Shown here piece after piece: positions 37,554 through 45,731 of a stretch of 64,000 bases of DNA (its first letter is position 1; each line of letters opens with the position of its first letter). A program made the position numbers and the translations under genes. The notes beneath the pieces are model-generated. The model saw only the letters and a list, made by a program, of their open reading frames with translations, searched no databases and was not told where the DNA came from. The DNA is from CAZFVY01 sp964522665 (lineage in GTDB: Bacteria > Verrucomicrobiota > Verrucomicrobiia > Limisphaerales > CAZFVY01): positions 1-64,000 of the forward strand of contig CAZFVY010000012.1 of NCBI GenBank assembly GCA_964522665.1, given 5' to 3'.

Positions 37554-40500
37554 CTACGCCGCCTGCCTCGTCCGGGCGAGGGGAAAGGACACGCTGAATT
37601 CCGCCCCGCCGTCCCGCCGCACGGCCAGCGTTCCCCCGATCTGCTTCGTCAGAATCTTGACGAGCCGCATGCCCAGGGTTTGGGATTCATCAATGTCAAA
37701 ACCCTCGGGCAGGCCCGTCCCATTATCCCGCACCGTCAGCACGACTTGGTCATCCGCCGCGTAGAACGTTACGCTGATCACGCCGTCCGTCCGGTCGTTG
37801 AACGCGTGTTTATACGCGTTGGAAACCAACTCATTCAAGATCAGCCCCACGGGGATCGCGGTGTCGATGCCGAGCGACACCGGCTGAATTTCCAGCGCGG
37901 TCTGAATCACCCGCGCGCCGGCGCCGTGGGCGGCCGAAATCATCTGGATCAGGCTGCGCGTGTACTCGAGGAACTCGACCCGGGCGAAATCGGCCGATTT
38001 GTAGAGCTTCTCGTGGATGAGCGCCATCGACTTGACCCGGTTCTCGCTTTGCCGGAACAGGGCGATGATCTTCGGGTCCTTGGTTTGGCCGGATTGCAGC
38101 GTCAACAGGCTGGAAACGACCTGCATATTATTCTTCACTCGGTGGTGAATCTCCTTCAGCAGCAGTTCCTTTTCGGCCAGCGCCCGTTTTCGTTCCGTGA
38201 CGTCGCGGCCGATCCCCTGGACCTCCACCGAACGATCATCGCGTTGGACCAGCCACGTGCTGACCTCCAGCGCGCGCCGGCTCCCATCCGCCGCGAGCAC
38301 TTCGATTTCGTAGGTGGTTCGGCCACCGCCGACCATCTTTCGCTCCATCATCGCGCGCGCGCGCTCCCATTCCCCGGGCGCCAGCAAGTCCGCCACGTTC
38401 ATCCCGAGCCAGCGTTCCCGCGGGCAGCCGAAAAACTCCTCACCGGCCTGGTTGAGCGAGTTGATACGGCCGTTCAAATCGTGGGTATAGACGATGTCAT
38501 TGGCGTTGTTCACCAGCACGCGGAAACGTTCCTCAAGCGCGGCCTCGCGTTCCAACTTCTGGCGGATCAACTCGCTCTTCAACCGGACTTGTTCCCGGAG
38601 CGTCAACCCCCAGCCGGCCGCGGCCAGGGCGATCAGCAACATGGCTCCCAACGCCCACGAAGCGCGCGCCCAGGTCCACCACGGCGGCGTCGCCAGCAAC
38701 TCGAGGTCCGCCGGTCGCCGCAACAACAGTCGGAAGGACTTTGGCTCATGGCGCTGATCCCCTTGGATTGACGCCACGCCGGTCAGGCGGAGCAAGCTCC
38801 CCGGTCGGTAATCCGCCGGCCAGCGGCCCGTGACCGGCGTCGCCAGCTGCGCGGTGAAGACGATGGCGCCGTCCTGCAGGACCAACTCCGGGCGGGCCGC
38901 CCGGGGAACGCTTTGCAGAAGTCGGGCCTCCAGGCGGACCAGGCAATTGTCGTTCGTTCCCCGCGCCATGATTTGATCGGCCGTCGCGGGCGCGACCACC
39001 GGCGGCGGACCTCCCGGGGTTACCCGGAATTCGGCTTCCTCAAAACCGGGCGAATAATCGCCCACGACAGGGAAGCCCAGCACGTCCACGGCGTCACCGA
39101 TTTGCGCCTCGTTCGTCTGCCGGGTTTGCACTCGCATGCCTCCCGAGGCGTCCTGAACGAAGAAGCCTTCGCCGGGGGCGCTCAACGTCACCGTGCCATG
39201 AATCTTGACCCGGCGCCCGGCCAAGTGGTCCGGATCGAACGTGGCGACCGCCGCGATCGGCGTGGCGTGGACTGCGAACGGGTCCGGCGGCGCCGGTTCG
39301 AGGACGTTCACCTGGTCAAGATTTGGCGCGTAAAGCGTCACGCCGCTGAATTGCCGCCGAAGATTGAGCTCCACGCCGCATACCCCTTGGATGCTCACCA
39401 ACGCGTCGAGAAGCTGGGTCGGCGCCGGAGCGTTGAAGTGGTCGGGAATCACGACGTTAAACCGGCCTTTGGGCGTCATGACGCTCAGCCGCAGGTGGCC
39501 CCACTGTCGTTGCTCGATCCGCTGCACGACCCCTTCCATTTCCACCCAATGGGCGTCCATTCGCCCATTCGCCACGTCCTCAAGGTCCACCATCGGCGAC
39601 GGCGGCGCCTCGCCAACCCCCAACACCTGGATCTCGGAGACAATGATTTCCGGCGTAAAGCCGCCCGCCCCGGTCCGGCCGGCGAGTTCGACCAACTGCC
39701 GCGGGCGAATCTCCCGCTGGTTAAGTTTGAGGTAGATCGCACCGCCGCGATCTTGCAGGAACGCCGTCTGCCACTCGGTGTCGGCGTAGGTGATGACTCC
39801 GCGCAATCGCACCGGTTTGCCCATGGCGGCGTCGTCCCGCCCCAGTCTCAGCACGTCCGCGATATTGGTCAATGCTCCCGTCTGGCCCGCCCAGGGCGAA
39901 AGCGCGCCGGCTGGCGGCGCGTCCGCCAGCGTTTGCGGCGGCGGTTGCGCGTGCTCGAAATAAGCGTCTTCCAGTTCGACTCCCCCGGACGAGGCGCGAA
40001 TGAACCCCCAAACGTTTACCCGTTGGTCCGCGGCCGCCTCCGTAACCTGAACGACCCGCGCGCGAATCGTTCCGGTCGGATCCTTCACCACCAAGGATTC
40101 ACCCAAGCGCGAACTCGAGACGACGCCGTTGATATGGACCCGATTGTTCGTCCAGGACCCGAGTTCGCGGCCCAACAGGCTGCCAATCGCGATCACCGGC
40201 TCTTCCAACGGATTCAGCGCGGGCCGCTCGAGAATGGTGATCTCGTCGAATCCCGGCGCGAAGACCTGCCCCTGCTCCAGTTGACCGTTTACGCTTCGAC
40301 TGTTGTTGATCCCACGAATCCGGACCCGGCAGTCAAGGAACTCGTTGAAATCGCCCGCCCGCGGCGCCCCCATCACCGTGACGACGCAACTGCGGCCTTG
40401 GTCGTGCACAACCATGACGAGGCGCCCCTTGCTCGTTTCGACCACCCGGACGCGGCCCACCGTTTCGATCCACTGGCCATAGTCACCACCCAGTTGCGAT

Positions 40501-41879
40501 AATTCCAACGGCTTGGCCGGCGGTAGCAGCGCCGGCCCAAGAATGGACAAATCAAGATTCGTCAGAATATAATTTTGCCCCGCCGTCGCCGTCCGTCCCG
40601 TGATTTCCACCCGTTGCCCCACCGCCGGTTTGATGTTGAAGACTCGCGGGTCGAAGTACATGGTCTGGAAACCGTCATCGACAAAGAGTTGGTTCCACCC
40701 GCCGTCATATCCGATCACCACGCCGGTGATCCGGACCGGCTGTCCCTGCTGGGCTTGTTCGCGGGTCAACGCGTAAAACTGGGCGAAATTCGCGATTTCC
40801 CGGCCGACCAGGGCGGGCGCGATCGGCGCGGAAGCTCGCGCGACCGCCGGCGCGGCCGCGGTCGGGCCGGCGTTCGCCGCCGGAGGCGAAATCAATTCGA
40901 AATAGGCGTCGGCCAATTCCACGCCGGTTGGTAAGGCGGTCAAATAGCCCCATAAATTCACCCGAGCCCCGCGCGGCGTGAACGCGGCTTGGGTGATCTG
41001 GGCGCGAATCGTGCCCGTCGCATCCTCAACGATCAGGTATTCGCCCGCCTTGAAATCCGCCACCAACCCGCTTACGTGAACTCGTCGGCCCGCGCCCGGA
41101 CCGGAGTCACGGGCGGACAGCCCGCCAACGGGTTCGACGGGCGTGGCCAACGGATTCTGGCTTGGCCTCTCCAAAATCGTGATTTCTTCGACTCGCGGCG
41201 CTCCCAACGTGGCCGCGATCAGACGCCCATCCACGACCTGGCTGGTGTTGATGCCCCGAATCCGGACCGCGCAATCAAACCACGACCGAACATCGTTGGT
41301 CGGTGGGGTTCCCATCACGTAAACAAGGCAACTGCGGTCTCGGTCATGCAGCGTCAATCCCAGGCGGCCCTTCGAAGTCTCCGCGACCCGGACGCGCCCG
41401 CTGGTCTCCACCCACTGCCCGTAATCACCCGCCAATTGGGGTATCTCTAGGCGCCTCGCGGCCGGCAGCGGCGCGCGCCCGCGCGGGGCGAACGCGAGGT
41501 TGGTGAGATAATAATTGCCATCGCTGACCGCCGTGACGCCGGTGATCTCGACCGACTGGCCGATCGCGAACTCGTTCGTGAAACGGCTTGGGTCCAGAAA
41601 CAGGGTCTGGTCGCCATCGCTAAAGTGCAGTTGGTTCCACCCTTTATCGGCGTTCAGGACGACGCACTTGAGGCGAACCGGCCTTCCCATCCGCGCCTGC
41701 TCGAGCGGCAAAGCGTAATATTGGCGGATGGTGACGACCTCTCCGCCCGGCGGCTCCGGCGCCGCGCCCCAGCCGGCACGCGCGAGCCAACCGGCGGCGC
41801 CAACGAACATCAGCAGGCGGCGCCACCCGCCGAAACCCGGCGGCCGACCGGCGATTTTCCTGATCACTCGGCGCTCCAT
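37554..41879 (-). CDS. giant sensor histidine kinase with three extracytoplasmic OB-like modules
   Basis: 1441 residues from the ATG at 41879; longer starts lack a signal. A signal peptide/anchor is followed by two similar modules of about 300 residues (roughly 45-340 and 365-660), each opening with Q-F/Y-Y-A-L and containing GDYGQWVETSGRVRV and D-x-x-V-R-I-R-G-I-N. A third, related module (about 680-1120) precedes a membrane helix, a PAS domain (ANDIVYTHDLNGRINSLNQAG) and a HisKA_2-type kinase with EIHHRVKNNMQVVSSLL, NELVSNAYKHAF and the G-box region. The His is intact. The modules look like OB-fold nucleic-acid/sugar binding repeats; ligand unknown. No response regulator is adjacent. Confidence 0.82.
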   Translation of the reverse strand: MERRVIRKIAGRPPGFGGWRRLLMFVGAAGWLARAGWGAAPEPPGGEVVTIRQYYALPLEQARMGRPVRLKCVVLNADKGWNQLHFSDGDQTLFLDPSRFTNEFAIGQSVEITGVTAVSDGNYYLTNLAFAPRGRAPLPAARRLEIPQLAGDYGQWVETSGRVRVAETSKGRLGLTLHDRDRSCLVYVMGTPPTNDVRSWFDCAVRIRGINTSQVVDGRLIAATLGAPRVEEITILERPSQNPLATPVEPVGGLSARDSGPGAGRRVHVSGLVADFKAGEYLIVEDATGTIRAQITQAAFTPRGARVNLWGYLTALPTGVELADAYFELISPPAANAGPTAAAPAVARASAPIAPALVGREIANFAQFYALTREQAQQGQPVRITGVVIGYDGGWNQLFVDDGFQTMYFDPRVFNIKPAVGQRVEITGRTATAGQNYILTNLDLSILGPALLPPAKPLELSQLGGDYGQWIETVGRVRVVETSKGRLVMVVHDQGRSCVVTVMGAPRAGDFNEFLDCRVRIRGINNSRSVNGQLEQGQVFAPGFDEITILERPALNPLEEPVIAIGSLLGRELGSWTNNRVHINGVVSSSRLGESLVVKDPTGTIRARVVQVTEAAADQRVNVWGFIRASSGGVELEDAYFEHAQPPPQTLADAPPAGALSPWAGQTGALTNIADVLRLGRDDAAMGKPVRLRGVITYADTEWQTAFLQDRGGAIYLKLNQREIRPRQLVELAGRTGAGGFTPEIIVSEIQVLGVGEAPPSPMVDLEDVANGRMDAHWVEMEGVVQRIEQRQWGHLRLSVMTPKGRFNVVIPDHFNAPAPTQLLDALVSIQGVCGVELNLRRQFSGVTLYAPNLDQVNVLEPAPPDPFAVHATPIAAVATFDPDHLAGRRVKIHGTVTLSAPGEGFFVQDASGGMRVQTRQTNEAQIGDAVDVLGFPVVGDYSPGFEEAEFRVTPGGPPPVVAPATADQIMARGTNDNCLVRLEARLLQSVPRAARPELVLQDGAIVFTAQLATPVTGRWPADYRPGSLLRLTGVASIQGDQRHEPKSFRLLLRRPADLELLATPPWWTWARASWALGAMLLIALAAAGWGLTLREQVRLKSELIRQKLEREAALEERFRVLVNNANDIVYTHDLNGRINSLNQAGEEFFGCPRERWLGMNVADLLAPGEWERARAMMERKMVGGGRTTYEIEVLAADGSRRALEVSTWLVQRDDRSVEVQGIGRDVTERKRALAEKELLLKEIHHRVKNNMQVVSSLLTLQSGQTKDPKIIALFRQSENRVKSMALIHEKLYKSADFARVEFLEYTRSLIQMISAAHGAGARVIQTALEIQPVSLGIDTAIPVGLILNELVSNAYKHAFNDRTDGVISVTFYAADDQVVLTVRDNGTGLPEGFDIDESQTLGMRLVKILTKQIGGTLAVRRDGGAEFSVSFPLARTRQAA

Positions 41880-42017
41880 TTTGGTCCACATTTTCGCGTT
41901 GATAAAGACCACGGCAACCCCGCGCTCTAGTCGGACAAACGGATACGGTAGCCGAGCGAGCCGCTGACGCAAGCGGCCAAACGCCCGTCCAAACCGCGAT
42001 TTGCCGGAGCGCCCACG

Positions 42018-45000
42018 CTACGTTATCGCTTTCCGGCTGGTAAGCGGGAAAATAATCGTAAACTCGGCTCCCCCCTGACTGCGCGCCACGAGTGTGCCGC
42101 CGATCTGTTTGGTCAAAATCTTGACCAGGCGCATGCCGAGGGAAGGCGATTTTTCGATGTCAAAATCATCCGCCAATCCCGCCCCGTTGTCCCGCACGGT
42201 CAGCGTCACTTGATTCCCTTCCGCGTACAACCGAACTCCGATCACGCCCTCGCGGCCGGCCGGGAAGGCGTGCTTGAAAGCGTTCGAAACGAGTTCATTC
42301 AGGATCAGCCCGACCGGAATCGCCGCGTCGATCCCCAGCGAAACCGGTTGGATGTCCAAATCGGTGCGAATCGCCCGCGTGCCGATGCCATGCGCGACCG
42401 AGATCATTTGGATGAGGCTGCTCGTGTACTCGATGAAATCGACCCGCGCGAGATCCGCGGACTTGTAGAGTTTCTCGTGAATGAGCGCCATCGATTTGAC
42501 CCGGTTCTCACTCTGCCGAAAAAGCGCCACGATATTCGGGTCCTTGGTCTGCCCTGACTGCAGCGTCAACAGGCTCGAAACCACCTGCATGTTGTTCTTT
42601 ACTCGATGGTGGATTTCCTTGAGCAGCAGCTCCTTTTCCTCGAGCGCCCGCTTCCGCTCCGTGACGTCGCGCGCGATCCCCTGCACCTCGACGGATTTCC
42701 CGTCCCGCTGGACCAGCCAGGTGCTGACTTCGAGCGTGCGCTCGCCGCCGTCGCCGGCCACCACATTCACCTCATAGGTGGTGCGTCCGCCCTCCACCGT
42801 TTTGCGCTGAATCATTCGGCGGATCTTATCATGTTCGCCTGGGGCCAGGATTTCCGCCACGTTCACTTTCCGCCATTGCTCGGAGGGACAGGCGAAAAAA
42901 CGTTCGCCCGCCTGATTAAGCGAACTCATGTTCCCCGCCAAATCGTGGGTGTACACGATGTCATTCGCGTTGTTCACCAAGGTTCGGAAACGCTCCTCGA
43001 GCGCCGCTTCCTGCTCCAGTTTCTGGCGGATCAGCTCGCTTTTGACCTGAACCTGCCGGCGCAAGGTCAAGCCCCAGCCCGCCGCGCCGAAAAGCACCAC
43101 CACCATGACTCCCAGCGTCCACGACGCCCGCTGCCAGGTCCACCAAGGCGGACGCTCGCGCAGCTCGATGTCGGTCGGCTGGCGCAGCAGCAGCCGGAAG
43201 GTCTTCGGATCGTGGCGCTGGTCCCCCTGGATCGAGCAGACGCCCGTGAGCCGGACCAGGCTGCCCGACGCCAGCGCCGGGAAACTTCCCGTCGGCGCGG
43301 AGCCCTCCACACGCGCGGTGAAAATGATCGCGCCATCCTGCAGAATCAATTCGGGATTGGCGGAACGCGGCACACTCTGGAGCAGCCGCGCGTCGAGTCG
43401 CACCACCAGGTTGTCATTGGTTCCCTGCTCCAGGACTTGGATCGCGGCGCTGGGTTTGGCCGCGGGCGGGGAGCCGGAGCCGGTCACCCGGTACACCGCC
43501 TCCTCAAAGTAGGGAGAAAAATCGCCCATCGCGGGAAAACCGAGCACGTCCACGACATCCCCGAGGCGGAGCTCGTTCGTCTCCCGAGCCTGCACCCGCA
43601 TTCCCCCGGAGATATCTTGCAGAAAAAAACCCTGGCCCGGCGCCCGCAACGTGACGATCCCGCTGACTTTAACCCGGCGCCCCGCCAGCCGCTCGGGATC
43701 AAAGGTGGCCACGGCGGCGATCTTCGTCGTCTCCACCGCGAACGGATCCCCGGGCGCCGAAACCACGATCCGAACCTGGCCCAACTGTTGGACGTGCAGC
43801 GTGATGCCGCTGAGCTGGCGCCGCGAGTTCAGCTCCGCGCCGCACGCGCCTTGGATTCGCACCACCGTATCGAGCAGATTGGTGGGCATCGCCTGATTCG
43901 CGAATTCCGGCACGATGGCCTTGAAACGGCCTTTGGGGGTCATCAGGCCGAGCGTCAAGTGCCCGGCGGTCTCGGTCAGCGTGCGGACGACTCCTTCCAT
44001 CTCCACCCAGCGCGAGTCAAAATGCCCGTTGGCCAGGTCGTCGAGGTCAACTCTTGCGGCCGTCGGCAAATTGGTCACTCCCAAAACCTGGATCTCCGGT
44101 TTCAAAATGACGGGGCTGAAGCCGCCGGGTCCCGTTTGTCCGGTCACCTCAACCCATTGTCCAGCGTGCAGATCCTTCTGCGTTAAATCGAGATAAACCG
44201 CGCCCGATTGGCCTTGCAGGAACCCGTTGTGCCATTCGGCGTCCGCGTACGTAAGCACGCCCCGCACCCGCACCGGGGCGCCGCTCGACGCCTCCGCGCG
44301 GGGTAGTCTGATAATGTCCGCGATCTGCGTAAGCGTGCCAGGCCCGGGCGCCGCCCGCGCCCCGGCCTCGGTCGGCGGCGCCGCGACCGCGTTGCGCGCC
44401 GGGGCCGGCGTCAGCTCGAAATAGGCGTCACTTAGAATCGGGCCGTTCGGAGACGCGCTGAGGTAGCCCCAAACGTCCGCCCGCGTGTCGGCGGGCGCCT
44501 GGGTGACTTGGCTGACCTGCGCGCGAATCGTTCCCGTCGGGTCGCGGAGGATCAGCGATTGTCCCGGTTGATCGATCACGATCAAGCCGTTCAAATGCAC
44601 CGGGGCGTTGGTCCACGGCCCCAACTCCCGATTCAACACGCTCTGCACCGCGACGACCGGCCCACCCAACGGGCCGGTAACCGGACGGTCAAGGACGGTG
44701 ATCTCCCCGAAGTCAGGAACGAACAGCGAGGCCGATTGGAGCCGGCCATTCACGATCGTGCTGTTGTTGATGCCGCGCAGGCGGACATTGCAATCCAGAA
44801 GCCATTTGAAATCATTGGTCTTGGGCGGCCCCAAGACGTAAACCAAACAACTCTGGTTCTGATCGCGAACCATAAGCGCCAGCCGGCCACTGCTGACCTC
44901 CGCCACGCGGACGCGCCCGGACGTCTCGATCCACTGACCATAGTCGCTCGTCAATTGCGGCAGCGTGAGCGGGTTCCCCGGCGGAAGCCCGACCCGGCCG

Positions 45001-45410
45001 ATGACGGTTAAGCTCAGGTTCGTGACATCGTTATTTCCCCCCACGACGATTGTCTGACCGGTTAGCTCGACCAATTGCCCGACCTCCGGACGCGTCCGCA
45101 AGGAGCGTGGATTCAGGTAGGCCGTCCCGGTTCCGTCCCGCACGTAGAATTTGTTCCACTCGAAATCGTAGCAAAGCACGACGCATCGCAGACGCACCGG
45201 CCAGCCTTGCACCGCCTGGTCGCGCCGCAACCCGTAAAACTGCTGAACCGTAACCGCCTCGCCTTGCTTGGGTGCCTGCGCCGCCGATCGTTCAACCCAA
45301 ATCAACCAGATCAAGAGCGCTCCCGCCCAGGCCAGCGCGCCGCGCCAACAGCCGAGATGAGGCGTCCTGCCGACGCCTCGACCGGGCCTTGATAACCCAG
45401 CGCTCCTCAT
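42018..45410 (-). CDS. sensor histidine kinase paralogue with two extracytoplasmic OB-like modules
   Basis: 1130 residues, start at 45410 with a signal peptide (LAWAGALLIWLIWVERSAAQA). It is a clear paralogue of the next gene downstream, with the same order but only one copy of the first module type, then the second module, a membrane helix, a PAS domain and a HisKA_2 kinase with the identical EIHHRVKNNMQVVSSLL motif. The size difference is roughly one module. The two genes are 138 bases apart in the same direction and likely arose by tandem duplication. Phosphate would pass to an unlinked regulator. Confidence 0.82.
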   Translation of the reverse strand: MRSAGLSRPGRGVGRTPHLGCWRGALAWAGALLIWLIWVERSAAQAPKQGEAVTVQQFYGLRRDQAVQGWPVRLRCVVLCYDFEWNKFYVRDGTGTAYLNPRSLRTRPEVGQLVELTGQTIVVGGNNDVTNLSLTVIGRVGLPPGNPLTLPQLTSDYGQWIETSGRVRVAEVSSGRLALMVRDQNQSCLVYVLGPPKTNDFKWLLDCNVRLRGINNSTIVNGRLQSASLFVPDFGEITVLDRPVTGPLGGPVVAVQSVLNRELGPWTNAPVHLNGLIVIDQPGQSLILRDPTGTIRAQVSQVTQAPADTRADVWGYLSASPNGPILSDAYFELTPAPARNAVAAPPTEAGARAAPGPGTLTQIADIIRLPRAEASSGAPVRVRGVLTYADAEWHNGFLQGQSGAVYLDLTQKDLHAGQWVEVTGQTGPGGFSPVILKPEIQVLGVTNLPTAARVDLDDLANGHFDSRWVEMEGVVRTLTETAGHLTLGLMTPKGRFKAIVPEFANQAMPTNLLDTVVRIQGACGAELNSRRQLSGITLHVQQLGQVRIVVSAPGDPFAVETTKIAAVATFDPERLAGRRVKVSGIVTLRAPGQGFFLQDISGGMRVQARETNELRLGDVVDVLGFPAMGDFSPYFEEAVYRVTGSGSPPAAKPSAAIQVLEQGTNDNLVVRLDARLLQSVPRSANPELILQDGAIIFTARVEGSAPTGSFPALASGSLVRLTGVCSIQGDQRHDPKTFRLLLRQPTDIELRERPPWWTWQRASWTLGVMVVVLFGAAGWGLTLRRQVQVKSELIRQKLEQEAALEERFRTLVNNANDIVYTHDLAGNMSSLNQAGERFFACPSEQWRKVNVAEILAPGEHDKIRRMIQRKTVEGGRTTYEVNVVAGDGGERTLEVSTWLVQRDGKSVEVQGIARDVTERKRALEEKELLLKEIHHRVKNNMQVVSSLLTLQSGQTKDPNIVALFRQSENRVKSMALIHEKLYKSADLARVDFIEYTSSLIQMISVAHGIGTRAIRTDLDIQPVSLGIDAAIPVGLILNELVSNAFKHAFPAGREGVIGVRLYAEGNQVTLTVRDNGAGLADDFDIEKSPSLGMRLVKILTKQIGGTLVARSQGGAEFTIIFPLTSRKAIT

Positions 45411-45518
45411 CGGTCTCCGCGAGGCGCATCGATCGCGTCGCGGTGGCGGCGCCGCCCTGCGAATCGCACCCCGGCAAACAGTTTGCCCTCGTTTGGCATG
45501 GCTTAATTAAACGTTAAC

Positions 45519-45537
45519 GCTAATCGGCCCGATTAGC
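45519..45537. promoter_or_regulatory. 19-bp palindrome in the divergent gap upstream of the kinase pair
   Basis: GCTAATCGG-C-CCGATTAGC is a perfect 9-bp-arm palindrome, 109 bases upstream of the kinase start and about 195 before the plus-strand cytochrome-like gene. Its AT-rich flank (45503-45518) suits a promoter. It could be an operator or a hairpin. The rest of the gene-free stretch 45411-45731 shows nothing else recognisable. Confidence 0.45.
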
Positions 45538-45731
45538 TCTGTCCAAGGTAATCCTCCGCCCACGACCAAGGCCCCCGAGTTTCCGTCACCTGCGACCGCC
45601 GTTCGCCTCAGATCCGCGGCCTGACACGACAAAAAATGTGGTGGCTCAGCCAGTCAAAGTACGGGAGCATCTCATTGGCCAAGCCACGATGCCTCGCGGT
45701 TCAACGCGAAGCCGGATCCGTGCGCGTCAAC

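Noticed and set aside
38913..40502. 529-codon plus-strand open frame opposite the first giant kinase
   Set aside because: Arg/His/Pro/Gly-rich shadow with no domain; the kinase on the other strand has clear motifs.
25750..45665. Shared 10-mer AAAGTACGGG upstream of two exported-protein genes (25750 and 45656)
   Set aside because: Many 10-mer matches are expected by chance in 64 kb, and the surrounding bases differ.
45636..45731. Earlier start for the cytochrome-like gene
   Set aside because: It adds residues without signal character; even the chosen start leaves a long basic N-terminus.
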